Origin: Siphlonurus alternatus
Taxonomy: Eukaryota > Arthropoda > Insecta > Ephemeroptera > Siphlonuridae
Length of the DNA stretch: 64,000 nt
Assembly: GCA_949825025.1 (NCBI GenBank)
Contig: OX463785.1
Coordinates: 16,369,971-16,433,970 of the forward strand
Direction: 5' to 3'
The translations under genes were made by a program, and so were the position numbers. Under the pieces are notes generated by a model. That model did not search any database and was not told the DNA's origin. It saw only the letters and a program-made list of their open reading frames with translations. How positions within the stretch are numbered: the stretch's first letter is position 1; each line of letters begins with the position of its first letter. Shown here in pieces: positions 15,101-25,722 of this stretch.

Positions 15101-15582
15101 TTTTTAACTCTTATATGGTAAAGTCTCTTTACAACAAAAACGCAAAATTGGTGAATTTTTAAAATCATGAGATACGTACAGTAAATGTGTAAATTTTAAA
15201 TTATATTATAAACTTAATTAACAATCTAATAATTAATTTTTATAATTTATTTTTAAGTTCTCAAACAACTTAAAAAAATATTAATTTTTCTCGTTTCTGT
15301 TAATTATGAAGAGCAATTAACGCTCTTAAGTCACGTGAAAAGAATAAAAAAAATTTAAAATTGTTATAAAAGTTGAACAAATTTAAAAATTGAAAATTTA
15401 ATAAATAAAAATTATTATAATATTAATAATTTAATATTATAACTCCCTTTTTGTAATGTTCAAATTATTATTTACGCAATAAAAAATCACCTTGATTGTT
15501 TTTAATTATAATATTTATTTTGATGTTTCAGGTGTGCAGCGTGGCTTTGAGCTATTTCATCGTACTGCTACAATTACATTAA
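5361..15582 (+). CDS. Odorant receptor, 7tm_6 family
   Basis: Eight exons: 5361-5478, 7252-7440, 7925-8220, 9264-9601, 9970-10069, 11574-11675, 13966-14121, 15532-15582. All have GT-AG junctions with compatible phases. They sum to 1350 nt, or 449 aa. Seven hydrophobic segments are visible: about residues 38-60, 70-90, 118-137, 203-228, 328-350, 355-380 and 415-447. Family marks are the loop motif with sPxYEVLVCWQ before TM4, FGEELREES after TM6, and the C-terminal pattern NPVTLTGLGFFDLSVEIF then SYFIVLLQ, which is typical of insect odorant receptors. Such proteins form ligand-gated cation channels with Orco in sensory neuron dendrites. The loop after TM4 carries an extra stretch of about 60 residues, rich in G, S, Q, N and K, which is unusual for a tuning receptor. 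The start is the first ATG of an exon that splices in frame. A gustatory receptor is the main alternative, but the C-terminus favours an odorant receptor. Confidence 0.8.
6320..6974. mobile_element. TTAA-flanked foldback element, family A copy 1
   Basis: Near-perfect palindrome of 655 bp, bounded by TTAA at 6320-6323 and 6971-6974. The terminal repeat begins AGTAAAGTGCGCGCTAG and the arms are about 320 bp. It lies in odorant receptor intron 1. Each arm holds an inward-reading open frame of about 65 codons that ends MGPYLTKTLEYLEKIHR. Copy 2 is at 12950-13603. The TTAA target is typical of piggyBac-type transposition (established knowledge); assignment to that superfamily is inference. Confidence 0.85.
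8483..8600 (+). repeat. Dispersed repeat P, copy 1 (degenerate)
   Basis: Contains GGCCACGGCATTTGCC, then GTGGAAACCTCAGCC, then CAATGAACC. The same blocks occur in the same order at 24878-25110 and 50060-50350. It lies in odorant receptor intron 3. Family unknown. Confidence 0.45.
9113..9182. repeat. (TA)n microsatellite
   Basis: Uninterrupted TA repeat in odorant receptor intron 3, about 80 bp before exon 4. It gives rise to an Ile/Tyr open frame that is not a gene. Confidence 0.95.
11256..11515. repeat. Imperfect inverted repeat with G-run and C-run ends
   Basis: A poly-G run followed by GAGTTCGAAACGACCC faces GGGTCGTTTCGACC followed by a poly-C run. The interior is T-rich. It is probably a small foldback element in odorant receptor intron 5. 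The frame at 11328-11516 lies inside it and is rejected. Confidence 0.5.
11814..12115. mobile_element. tRNA-cored foldback, family L copy 1
   Basis: The left end AACCTGCATGATTTTTTTAT, then TTGCAGAATGGAGGGCACCA, mirrors the right part (AACATAATTTGGTGC, then CTGCATTAAAAA). The centre has the decayed sequence CGCCCCTTTTAGTC, then TATCCTTTTATTAA, common to the family. Better copies are at 52847-53174 and 54868-55169. It lies in odorant receptor intron 6. Confidence 0.65.
12570..12942. mobile_element. TTAA-flanked foldback element, family B
   Basis: Palindrome of 373 bp with TTAA at both edges (12570-12573 and 12939-12942). The terminal repeat is GGTAGAGATAATACGGATCA. The inner arm contains TACATCCCCTATCAGTAGG and a block around AGTTGACTAATTTAACATGG. 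This inner module is shared with family C, although the outer ends differ. It is 7 bp from the family A copy at 12950. Confidence 0.85.
12950..13603. mobile_element. TTAA-flanked foldback element, family A copy 2
   Basis: Palindrome of 654 bp bounded by TTAA (12950-12953 and 13600-13603), nearly identical to 6320-6974. The right arm keeps the conserved inward open frame. The left arm has lost one base near 13073, which breaks that frame. It lies in odorant receptor intron 6. Confidence 0.88.
14344..14472. mobile_element. TA-flanked MITE, family H copy 1
   Basis: Short palindromic element: TA then GGTCTGTTCGTAAATACACA on the left, and ATGTATTTACGAATAGACC then TA on the right. The core GATGAACCTTC then GGAACATAAGGTT is conserved in copies at 57028, 61459 and 63776. 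A TA target duplication suggests a Tc1/mariner-type origin (inference). Confidence 0.85.
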
Positions 15583-15955
15583 TTAAATTAGCTAATTTTA
15601 AGTAATTTACGAGCATGTACTTAATTAGAATTAACACAATAATCGTTAGATATGCACATAAATTATATATAATTTTAGTAACGTAATTATATTTAATAAC
15701 TTAATTAGCTTGGCTGATCTTGTAAATTAAAATATGACCAATAAAAAAAATTACTTGTCTTTTATGCAAGGTAATAAATATTGTTAATTAAACTTTAATA
15801 ATTTAATTGTGTCCATGAAAATGTCCACGTGCACCTTTATTATAATGTACGTGTTGCACTAATGACTAATGTTATAACTGCAATTATCATTATAGTAATA
15901 TTGTATTTTTTTTAATGTTTGATTGTGTACGTGTATTTTAACTCAAACTGTGTTT

Positions 15956-15961
15956 AATAAA
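15956..15961 (+). terminator. Poly(A) signal AATAAA of the odorant receptor
   Basis: AATAAA lies about 375 nt after the receptor stop codon, the first consensus hexamer in a suitable position. GT-rich sequence precedes rather than follows it, so the exact cleavage site is uncertain. Confidence 0.45.
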
Positions 15962-16062
15962 ATATATCAACAGTATGAATTTAAATAGAGATTTATTTAA
16001 TTATTAAAACAATACCCCCAATTTAGCTTATATTTTTAAAATTATTAATCTTTGAAAATGTA

Positions 16063-16065
16063 TGG

Positions 16066-16138
<73 letters not shown>
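16063..16138. repeat. (TA)n microsatellite
   Basis: Uninterrupted TA repeat in the odorant receptor-UBE2Z spacer. It is the source of an Ile/Tyr open frame that is not a gene. Confidence 0.95.
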
Positions 16139-16142
<4 letters not shown>

Positions 16143-17169
16143 TGCTTATTAATATATCTATATAAAATACCCCCGGCCCCCTTAAAAAATAATTATGTAC
16201 AGTTGCATATGTTAACGTTCAACCACCAGTTGATGTGTTTACATAAACATATAATATATGTATTAAAGAGACAATGATAATTACTTATAAAATAATATTG
16301 TAAAAAATAAACAAATAAATAAATAAATTTTGTATAATTCAATTACATTATTTTATTTTCCGCCATGATCGAACGATAAGATTAATTTCGAGAAATCAAA
16401 TATTTGTAGATAAATAATGTATGTCTGAGTACGAGACATATTTATATTTTAGTATAATATTTTTATATTTTAATTAACGATTAATTCATGCTGACCTCCC
16501 AAAAATTAATAAAAAACATTTTTTCATCGTCATATGTGCACCAATAATGTGCACGCAATCACGTTTGAGTTGCGTTACGATTACGAATTAATGCACATTT
16601 TTTTTTTAAATTTTGATGACGATAGTAAACAATCTTCTTACGAGGTCTAGTCCGAAGAACTGTACCCTTTTTTTTTACTATAAATTTCTAGAAACTTAAT
16701 TAAGATCGAGATCCCCGGGCCCTCGTGCAAGAGGTCAGGAAAACAAAGGATGTCATTTCAAATCACTGCGCCATTTGTTTAAAATCGTTCCATTCGATTA
16801 ATCGATCTCTACTTATGAATCATCTGCTCAGCCGGGGCTTTCATCATTTTGTTCGTCAAAACAGGTGCAATTTCAGGTTTAAACCAATAATAATTTGATT
16901 TATGTCCTAATTTTTACATTTAATGATACTTAAAAATATACTCCAGCGAATGTCAAAATGTGACATTGTCATTGTATTCTCTTATCTTTCATTTTCTAGG
17001 TTTTTCTGACGGGAAGCCAAAGAGGACGAAATTTAAACGGAAGTTTCATTTTGTACAAATTTGTACGTTCTTGCATTCTTCAATAAATGCTTTTCATTTT
17101 TGAAAAGCGTTAATTATTTAAACATCCTTTAGTAAATTTTCATTAAAACTGGGATCGTTTACGCACACG

Positions 17170-20100
17170 ATGGCTGCTGAATGGGACCCACAGGGTTTGG
17201 CCAACATGACACCATCACCACAATGTTTGATTCGAGTCAAGAGGTATGCATACAAACTAAAAATGGAATTTTCTGCTGGTATTCTGTACTCAAATATTCA
17301 TTTTCGTGTTTTCACTATTTCAGAGACATCATGTCGATCTACAATGATCCACCTCCAGGACTCTTTGTTGTGCCCGATGAACGGGACATGACTCAAGTCC
17401 ATGCACTAATAACAGGATGCTTTGATACACCTTATGAAGGAGGACTCTTTTACTTCATCATGCGTTGTCCATCTGACTATCCCATTAATCCTCCAAGAGT
17501 TAAGTTTATGACGACTGATGCTGGAGCTGTTCGTTTTAATCCGAATTTGTATCGCTGTGGCAAAGTGTGTCTGAGTATTCTTGGGTAAGATTTTTTGGTA
17601 AATTTTATACATTCTGTGCGCAGTATGCATTAAGTGCTGTCCAGAATTAACTGGAATTGGAAACGGAAAAGCTTTTAACCAATCAGAAAATTCTAAATTT
17701 CTGTGTAATAGAATTTTCAAATTGAATCAGATCTTTTGGATTTTCTGATTGGTTAAAAGCTTTTCCCGATTCCAAACAGTTTCTGGAAATGACTTGGTTT
17801 TTACTTTTTTCTCTTTCAATTTTATTTGATAAAACAAAATCTATGGCATTTTTGTGGGCTCACCATAGCCCCTGAAACCAAAATTAAGACAATATTTGCA
17901 TAATTTCTAAATGTAACTTATACAGTAGCTTGAAAAACTAGCAAAATATCATACATTACCGTACCTAACAAAATATCATACATAAAGTATAACAGATCTT
18001 AGTTTACCTCTAGACAGTTCAGTAGACTAGAGGTACAGTAAACTAAGATCTGTTATACTGTACCTACAGTTTAAATTGTTTATATCGAATACCAGTTCTT
18101 GAATGATGTCCATTAAAAAATCAATTAAGGGTAAGGTAACGCCACCAATGTTAAAAAAAATCCCTCTCACAAAAATTCTGAAAAAAATTTAAAATGTCCT
18201 CCTCTATACCCCCTATCAGTACCTAAAATATCAGGTATACAAATACGATCTAGTTTTTGAGTTATAAATTTTTAAAGTTGACTACTTTAACATGGAGAAA
18301 TGAAACTCCCATGTTAAATTGGTCAACTTTAAAAATTCATAATTCAAAAACTAGATCGTATTTGTATACCTGATGTTTTAGCTACTGATAGGGGGTGTAG
18401 AGGAGAACATTTTAAATTTTTTTCAGAATTTTTGTGAGAGGGATTTTTTTTAACATTGGTGGCGTTACCTTACCCTTAAGCTTTCGTCAAGAGCTTTTTA
18501 CTTTAAAAGCAATACCTGTGAGCTTGTCATTTGAAACAATGTTCTGACGCAGCACCTGGAATGGTCCCGCCTGGAGCCCCGCACAGAGTCTCTCCAGCGT
18601 CCTCATCTCCATCCAAAGCCTTCTCAATGAGAAGCCTTACCACAACGAACCAGGCTACGAGAGGGTAAGACATTGGTTTATTGTAATAGCATTTCTTGGA
18701 GGATCTTCTCAATGAAAAATTTAGGGAGATCTTTGACAAAAGAGGAGGGGAAAAAAGCCAATGAGGAGTGATTTATAAAAGCAACAAAAATACTGGTATA
18801 ACAAATAAAGAAATAAAACAAAATATTAAAAATATTTTCTGTATAGTATATGAAAAAAAAATGTGGCTTTAAATTATAAATGTTTTAGATTAAAAAGAGA
18901 AAGAATTAAAATTCTGGATGAAAAATTTACCAAGAAAATTGAATTTATCATGCCTCCTTCAAAGAACAACCTTCATTACAGTACATTTTTTTTATTGAAT
19001 ATTAATTAGAGAAACTCAAGATAATATATGTACATATTGACAATTTTTTAGTTAGATATTAAGAATTTTAGAGGATAAAAAAATCATACACACCACACAC
19101 ATATTTCGAACCTTAATCCAAATATGCAATAAAAAACACATACCGGCTGTCCATTTTAGTTTCCCAAAATACTACCGGTACCAGCGAGGGGCTTTAAATT
19201 TGTCTATACATACGCCTTATTGGTAATGCATAAAAGACATTTGGCATCAAGGTATGATCGAGTGATATAAGAGAAGGCAGTATCAAATGACCTTTGATCA
19301 CTCCACTGATATAATACACATTGTTGCCGATATGATGGCAACAACACATTAATTTTAAGTCCCTCATCGATACAGTATTGTACTTAAATTTTTATGTCAA
19401 GTAACTTTGTGTTTCCAGGAGCACATGCCGGGTGACTGCCAGCGCTACAATGACATCATCCGTCACGAGACGCTACGTGTGGCCGTGCTGGGCATGGTGG
19501 AGAACGAGACTCAGCTCAACGTACCGACCCCCCTGAAGGACGTCATGGAGAAGACCTTCCTGCAATTCTACGACAGCTACCTGATGCTCGCCAACAGCAA
19601 GCAACACCTCCAGGGACAGCACATGCAGGTGAAACCCTGGTTCACAATAGAGTATCCACCTCAAATTTTTTTATTGTAGAGGGTGCAAAATTATGCCACT
19701 CTGATTTTTCAGATCTTTAAAGTATTGTTAGGTGATAAATATTAAATTTAAGGAAAGTAAACCATTTCGGTTGTGTTTTATATTTTAAAGGAAAGGATAG
19801 GAATAACCAGCAAGGCCTTACCAATCGAGAAGTCACAGAAGGAGAAAATCTTGCGGTTACAGGTTCACTCGAAAAATAGTTAGATATCTACATTTTTCGA
19901 GTGAACCTGTAACCGCAAGATTTTCTCCTTCTGTGACTTCTCGATCGGTAAGGCCTTGCTGGTTATTCCTATCCTTTCCTTTAAAATATATAAAGTATTG
20001 CTAAAAATTTTTACCGTGGTCAGGTTTGAACCTACACCCCTTTTAAGTCCTATTCTTTTATTAAGAGAGGCGTCACTTTCTCTGTACTTTCAATAATTTT

Positions 20101-21750
20101 TTAACAATAATTCCTGAACTCCAAAATATCTGAAAAAAATCAGGGTAGCATAACTTTGCACTCTCTATCTATTTCTGCAATAAAAAAAATGATGTGATAC
20201 TCCAGTTTTTTACTGTAGGAATGATTATGCTACTCTTTTTTTTTTTTTTTTTTTAGAATCTAGGAACTATTTTTAAAAAAATTATTGAAAGTTTGGCTTT
20301 AACAATTTTTTTTTTGCTGTGGCAAAGTTCTATCCTTTTATTAAGGAGTGCCGTCAGAAAATGGACTTTCAATATGGTTTAAAAAATTGTTCCTGCCTAA
20401 AAAATCTGAAAAAAAAAAAGAAAAAATCATGGCAGCATAACTTTGCATCATCTATCCATTTATTTCTGCAATACAAATTTTATAGTTTGGTACATACTCC
20501 ATTAAGTACTTTTTCAGTTTTAGTATTAACGGCCGTATGACCATTTCACAGTATTAAGTCCACAGTTAGTATTGCCTCAGTATGATACGGCTGCATAAAA
20601 AAAAATTGTTCCAGCAACAATAATATCAGAGATAATAGCCGATGAAAAGGCACCTGTGATGTCATTTGTACCCATTCTGCGGCGACGGTATAGGGAAATC
20701 CCTGCAAAAGAGTTTCACTCTAGCTGCAACCACGGACATAATTTTAATTCTGGAATGTTGAAATTTTACTAGGGCAGTCTTGATAGTATTTGTCAAATAT
20801 CCTGAAAGAATTTTGCTGCTGACATTCACACAGACTGAATTTTTGCAGTAGCAAGATAAGCCAAAAATTTAACATTGTTTTACTATATATATGCAACATT
20901 TTTCTCTTCTTGCTTCTGCAATAAGTCAGTCTGTGTGAATGTCAACAACAAAATTCTTTCAGGATATTTGACAAATACTATCAAGACTGCCCTGGTAAAA
21001 TTTCAACATTCCAGAATTAAAATCATGTCTGTGGTTGCAGCTAGAGTGAACCTATCTTTTGCAGGGATTTCCCCATACCGTCGCCGCAGAATGGGTACAA
21101 ATGACGTCACAGGTGCCTTTTCATTGGCTATTATCTCTGATATTATTGCTGCTGGAACAATTTTTTTTATGCAGCCGTATCATGCTGAGGCAATAGTAAC
21201 TGTGGACTTAAAACTGTGAAATGGTCATAGGGCCTTTAAGTTTTATTAGAGTTACTACTAGCTAGTTACATAGCTAATTACATTATGTATGTACAAAAAT
21301 CTACTTGTGATACTATTTAGCTTTATTTTACATTCAATCAAAATGTTGTAGAGAAATGTTGTTCTCTACAAATTGAGTTAATGCAAAAACCATACAAAAT
21401 GCTTTCTGTTAATTTAATAGACAGAAATATTGCAGTTTCCAGTTTGTTTTCCAATGATGAGCTCTATCAATGTTATTTCAATATACATTGTTGAAGGAAG
21501 AGAAGAGAGCCAGTTAAATTCACCATACAACCTGGATTGTTTTTACAAATAAATGTATCTCATTTTAAATTGTTATTGTTCTCAGGACCCATTCGGTGAG
21601 TCACGTGGCAAGTTCGTGTACCGAGACCTGGTTGGTCGTCTGCAGAGGCTGCACTCGCGCTTGTCCCAGAAGTGGGCAGCACTGCTGGCCCCTCCTCCCC
21701 AGGTCTCTCCCACTGGTGACCCCGCTGACCTCTCGGAACTTGACGAATAG
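17170..21750 (+). CDS. UBE2Z: Ubiquitin-conjugating enzyme E2 Z (UBE2Z/USE1)
   Basis: Five exons: 17170-17243, 17324-17584, 18553-18664, 19419-19628, 21586-21750. They sum to 822 nt, or 273 aa, with all junctions GT-AG and phases matching. The UBC fold starts at [19 protein letters not shown] (about residues 19-37). It continues with [13 protein letters not shown] [12 protein letters not shown] and the P-rich YPINPPRVK. The active-site segment [17 protein letters not shown] contains the catalytic Cys in the KVCLSI context. [20 protein letters not shown] follows, then the C-terminal extension typical of UBE2Z ([14 protein letters not shown]-like [13 protein letters not shown]). UBE2Z is the E2 charged by UBA6 rather than UBA1 (established). 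The N-terminus is short and lacks the long low-complexity extension of the mammalian protein. An upstream exon cannot be excluded, but none was seen. Confidence 0.95.
17640..17790. repeat. Hairpin repeat in UBE2Z intron 2
   Basis: AAGCTTTTAACCAATCAGAA on the left is mirrored by TTCTGATTGGTTAAAAGCTT on the right. The outer blocks CCAGAATTAACTGGAATTGG and CCAAACAGTTTCTGG also pair loosely. It is MITE-like; no second copy was noticed in the window. Confidence 0.6.
17983..18062. repeat. Hairpin repeat in UBE2Z intron 2
   Basis: GTATAACAGATCTTAGTTTA is repeated exactly inverted as TAAACTAAGATCTGTTATAC, followed by imperfect flanking pairing (GTACCT blocks). It is a small foldback, about 60 bp before the family C element at 18125. 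Confidence 0.65.
18125..18479. mobile_element. TTAA-flanked foldback element, family C copy 1
   Basis: Palindrome of 355 bp with TTAA edges (18125-18128 and 18476-18479). The terminal repeat is GGGTAAGGTAACGCCACCAA. Copies 2 and 3 are at 33584-33939 and 47386-47739. It ends only 73 bp before UBE2Z exon 3, so it sits next to the splice acceptor region. Confidence 0.9.
19640..20195. mobile_element. tRNA-cored foldback, family L copy 2, interrupted
   Basis: The left arm (19655-19720, with TTTTTTATTGTAGAGGGTGC, then AAAATTATGCCACTCTGATT) and the rest (19990-20190, with AGGTTTGAACCT, then ACACCCCTTTTAAGTCC, then GGGTAGCATAACTTTGCACT) belong to one family L element. It is split by the family E element at 19785-19984. 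The core AGGTTTGAACC resembles an RNA polymerase III B box. It lies in UBE2Z intron 4. Confidence 0.65.
19785..19984. mobile_element. TTAA-flanked foldback element, family E copy 1
   Basis: Palindrome of 200 bp with TTAA (within TTTAAA) at each edge. The terminal repeat is AAGGATAGGAATAACCAGCA and the inner block is AAGGCCTTACC. The loop has TTAGATATCTA. It is inserted within a family L element. The second copy is 35491-35738. Confidence 0.88.
20205..20480. mobile_element. tRNA-cored foldback, family L copy 3 (degenerate)
   Basis: Begins TTTTTTACTGTAGGAATGAT and continues TTATGCTACTCTTTTTT. It ends GCAGCATAACTTTGCATC, then CTATCCATTTATTTCTGCAA. The centre keeps CTATCCTTTTATTAAGG but has lost the B-box-like part. 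It is adjacent to copy 2, giving two family members almost in tandem. Confidence 0.55.
20526..21239. mobile_element. TTAA-flanked foldback element, family F
   Basis: Palindrome of 714 bp with TTAA at 20526-20529 and 21236-21239. The terminal block GGCCGTATGACCATTTCACA is mirrored by CTGTGAAATGGTCATAGGGC. The arms of about 330 bp match closely over their whole length, for example TACCCATTCTGCGGCGACGG facing CCGTCGCCGCAGAATGGGTA. The frame at 20875-21219 lies in the right arm and has no family resemblance, so it is rejected as a gene. It lies in UBE2Z intron 4. Confidence 0.88.
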
Positions 21751-23177
21751 CCTACCTCACCCCAAGAGTGTGAACAAAAGACTTTACCTAATTGTTAATT
21801 AAGATTTCTATTTCAGTTCCTTTCAATTTAATATTTTTCTTTTATACTTTAAGCTCTTCAAAGGTGGGCGGGAGGCCGTAACTGCCATCTATTGGAATTG
21901 TCTAAGAAGTAAATAATTATTTCCGTTTATTTCACAGTAATTATTATGAAACTATCTGAGGTCCTAGAGTATAAGAGCCGCCAACCAATGTAAAAAGGAT
22001 TAATAAAATTCATTCAATTATAACCCAGGAAAACTGTCAACAAATTTCTGAAGCGCCATCTTTTGAACAATTTTTGTACCTCAATTCCAGAGTTGTCCTG
22101 GACAGTTAATCTCAGAAACTTAAGTTTATAATTAAATTGGATTTTTACAGTAGATAACTAATAATATAGTGCAGGTATGCAGATGGTTTCAAAACGATCA
22201 GATGAAAACTTTCCAAGAAAAAATTGAAATGTACGAATTTTATCAAAACGTCTTGTTTGAGCCTATCCCCCCACCCTTAACGTCAAATTAAAGATTTGTT
22301 ACATTTAAATATCATAGGTGAGTTGTAACCAGTAAGAAGGTGCTGTAAAATGTTGTATTAAGATCACCTGTTTAATGCAAATCTTTAATTTTATAATAAT
22401 GAAGTTCTTAAAACATAAATATTTTTTTCACTTATATTTATAATTTTTATTTTTGTAATTAAAATTGTAACATTTAAATAATTCAAGCAATGGTTTATAT
22501 ATTACTTTTTGTGTGTGTTATATTTGTCATTCATTTCAAGCAGTCTTAAAATTTATAATATTTTCTGTGGTTATGTGAAATAAAATTTAAATATGTGTAA
22601 GCCAATGCTATAGTTAGTGCTATACAAGCTTACCAGATTTAATTAAGGCTCTGACTGCTTTTTGAGTTATTTTTTATTTTTATTAATATGTTGATCCTAT
22701 GCAGCTGCATAAAATAAATTTAGTTGTAATATTGTAAAACTGTACAAAAAAATTTAATAGTTTTTCAAAATAAATGTAAAGGTAGGAGAGAAAAAAAATA
22801 TTTGAAATGTTACTTTTCCAATTTTCTGTTTATTCACAACATTTAATAAAATTATTAATATTGATTTTATGTCTACTGTTGTAAATTGATTTTACATCAG
22901 TCAAAATGTTAAAAAGATTTTGATTATTTATATTTTCTCTTTTTTGTTTTCTTTAAATAAATTAAATCTGTTTTGATGTGTTGATCGAAAGATTTAGGAT
23001 CATTTTTTAATCATTTTTGAACATTATTGTATTGAAAAAATATATATTTCTGTACCATTAATTGTTATTTAGTATCCCTGTAATGGAAATAGCAAAGATG
23101 TCACGTAACTAAATGTAAATTACCTACAGCTAACTTGTTTATCACTAAATTGTATTGATGAATATCACATGAATGTA

Positions 23178-23296
23178 CACTCGTTGCCTTGAAAAATTTT
23201 CCATTAACAGCCTTGTTAATCACCGTGCCCTGTATTATTCTTACGGGGCATGTTGATCAGCAAGGCTGCAAAGGGAAATTTTTCGAGAGGACGACT
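23178..23296. repeat. Hairpin MITE
   Basis: CTTGAAAAATTTTCCATTAA, then AGCCTTGTTAATCACCGTGC, is mirrored by GGGGCATGTTGATCAGCAAG, then GGGAAATTTTTCGAGAGGAC. The segment at 40335-40455 has a related arrangement with GAAAATTTTCTTCGCCAATG and GGCAAAGGAAATTTTTCTGA. Confidence 0.55.
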
Positions 23297-24877
23297 GTAC
23301 CAAAATGCTGCCAATATTTTAAATAAAAAACTTACTGTACATATGAACCAAGACCATGATTATGTCATATTTGTAATGTCTTATCAGTACTAACTTGTAA
23401 GCACAAAAAGTATTGAAACATTACATTTTGAAGCCTCGTGATTTTTTTTTTTTTTTTGCTTTGTACTTAAACCAGCTTATTTGACAAGGTGGCTTACAAC
23501 AAGTAGGAAAGGGTAGTTGATGTTACTGATAGCTTGTTTCATTCTATGTAAAGTTACAGTCTGAAAGTGGAAAAAAATGACCAAAATCATCAAGTTGCAG
23601 CAATATTTTTTTCATAATAATACAATATATATTATTTCGACGCCTTTCAGAATATAATTGTCATATAAACTACAATGATTTATTGTAATTATAAGGTCTA
23701 TAATCACCTCAAAACTTCGTGGTTTATACAACACATATTCTGAGGCGACAAATTTTGTTGATTTGAATTCATTTTTATCAATATTTAAGATAAGTAATAT
23801 TTAAAACTTAAAATTGTTTCTAAAAAAATTGCTAACTTACAGGGATGTGAAAATAGTTGATAGAAAAAATTAAACATTGTTTTGCATTTTTGTGCTTATA
23901 TATTTCAGTTTGAGTAGGATGAGTACCTATACAAAGCAAAACATTCATAAAAATTTTTAATTTTAATTTCATGTGTATTTTTTTTTATTCTAACAACAAG
24001 AAGTTAAAAAATAAATTTATTTATTTAAAATCATAATTTTTAACTATATCAGCAATACAAAATCTTACAATTAAAATGAAAATAATTATTAAGTATTGAT
24101 TTCAATACAGTAGAATGAACAACATGTATTACTTGAAATTTTTCACTGAAAATTTAAGAATTGTTTTTAAAGTGTACTGTTACAAAAATGTTAATGAAAT
24201 GTTGTAAAATGATTATCTATTTTATAATAATTAATATATTAGAATATTTGTTTCCAATGGGTATGGATAGCTTAAATTAACTTATTTGATTACTTCTAAA
24301 AATAGCCTGTCTGCCGATTCCAAACTTGAAATTAATAGTTTCAGCTTGTGAAAAATTGCTGCTTTTGACAGAATTGATCAAACAAGATAAATGCTTATTT
24401 TAGAATATACAAAAAAAAAACTAAAAATGATACAAAAGATTAAAAAAAAAGTGAAGCAAGAGTTTTTTTGATGAATTTTAGAGAAAAAAAAATAAATAAA
24501 ATAAAAAATTATTGCATGCCGTATTTGATAATTAAACTAGAATTTATCACTATCCATACCTGATAACTAATACAAATACTCATTTATTGTGTGCACAATT
24601 AAGATGCATTCCTTTAATTTAATTTTTGAATCATAGCAATTGTAATTAAATTAAATATTTTGTTGTTATCAAGAACAATTTTGTGAGTAACACATTTTGT
24701 GTAAAATTGCTATGACAAATTAAAATAAATATAGTAAGAATTAATGTGTATGTTTAAATAATGCTGTATTTTTTTCATGAATAAAGGAAAAGTTAAAACT
24801 ATAATTTCAATGCTTTATTGATTTGTATAAATTTTATATGTTCACCGTGTCTTTAATCGAATGAATAGCGATTCAAT

Positions 24878-25110
24878 AGTGACCACGGTTTAGCTGTTAA
24901 ATGAGTCCCAGCATTCACTGAGGTGATCAATGAGGGAACTATGGAAATCCTCATAATGCAGTCAGGATGGGGCTATTGTATACTCTATCAATGGACTGTT
25001 ATGTCCAGAGTCTGGAGAACCACACACAAATGCAACACTACACTGGGTGGAAAGTGAGATGAATTTGCTCATTTTATCCCAGCGATTAGGGAAGCTAGAT
25101 TCTAATATTT
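24878..25110 (+). repeat. Dispersed repeat P, copy 2
   Basis: Shares ordered blocks with 50060-50350: CCAGCATTCACTGAGGTGA, then GGGAACTATGGAAA, then ATGTCCAGAGTCTGG, then GAACCACACACAA, then CACTGGGTGGAAAGTGAGAT. It lies directly before the LINE fragment. Family unknown. Confidence 0.6.
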
Positions 25111-25239
25111 TTTACTCGAATTAATGCTCATTGCATTCAGCGCGCGGGCCCATCGTAGTATAATAACCACATTATGTTTTACGTTTCTTGACTTCGGTGA
25201 TCTATTTAAAATGGTAATAATTATGTGTTTTTTTTTTTT

Positions 25240-25722
25240 AGATTTTTAACACTCTGCGGCAAATGTGGCTAAACCACGGTGGCTCGCAATATATTATAGT
25301 GCTCAACGCACTCTTAAATCCCCCGTAACTCTCCGCCCCCACCACCTCGGACGGCAGGGAGTTCCACTCCCTCACTGTTCGGTTTATGAAGGAGTACTTT
25401 CCCACATCGCTTCCACTACCCCTGAACTCCAGCTTCCACCGATGATCCCCCCTCCCTATATATCTGCCTTTCCTAGTTCTGTCGCTAAACTCGCTCCAAC
25501 CTGCCATCTCCCTGTTAACTTTAAACAAATTTCCTAATCGGTTGTATCTTCTCCTTTCCTCGAGTGGCTCCCACCCCAAAGTCTGAATCATTTTCGACAC
25601 GCTTTCATAATCTTTCCACATTGCACCTTTTTGTCGTCATCTGCAACTAATCTCCATTTTCTCATTCTACCCATAACTCTTCTAGCAGCCCTCCTCTGAA
25701 CCTTGAGTTGTCTTCTATCATA
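25240..25722 (-). pseudogene. Non-LTR retrotransposon reverse transcriptase, C-terminal fragment
   Basis: The minus strand encodes the tail of a LINE reverse transcriptase. From 25722 it reads QRRAARRVMG, then, after a frameshift near 25625, LGWEPLEERRRYNRLGNLFK, then the closing pattern FINRTVREWNSLPSEVV. Arg/Lys-rich QRRAARxV, LGWxxLxxRR and RTVxxWNSLP are hallmarks of the region after the polymerase domain in Jockey/CR1/RTE-type elements. There is no endonuclease or polymerase core nearby, so it is a dead 5'-truncated copy. Confidence 0.85.

Larger units (their letters stand above)
15583..17169. other. Odorant receptor 3' UTR and intergenic spacer to UBE2Z
   Basis: AT-rich spacer. It includes a consensus poly(A) signal (15956-15961), a (TA)n tract (16063-16138) and the UBE2Z 5' flank. 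A short frame from ATG 16816 (MNHLLSRGFHHF...) stops being convincing after about 17 codons and is not annotated. No TATA box or other clear promoter element was recognised before UBE2Z. Confidence 0.6.

Noticed and set aside
20875..21219. 114-residue frame in UBE2Z intron 4
   Set aside because: Lies within the right arm of the family F palindrome; no family resemblance and no splice support.
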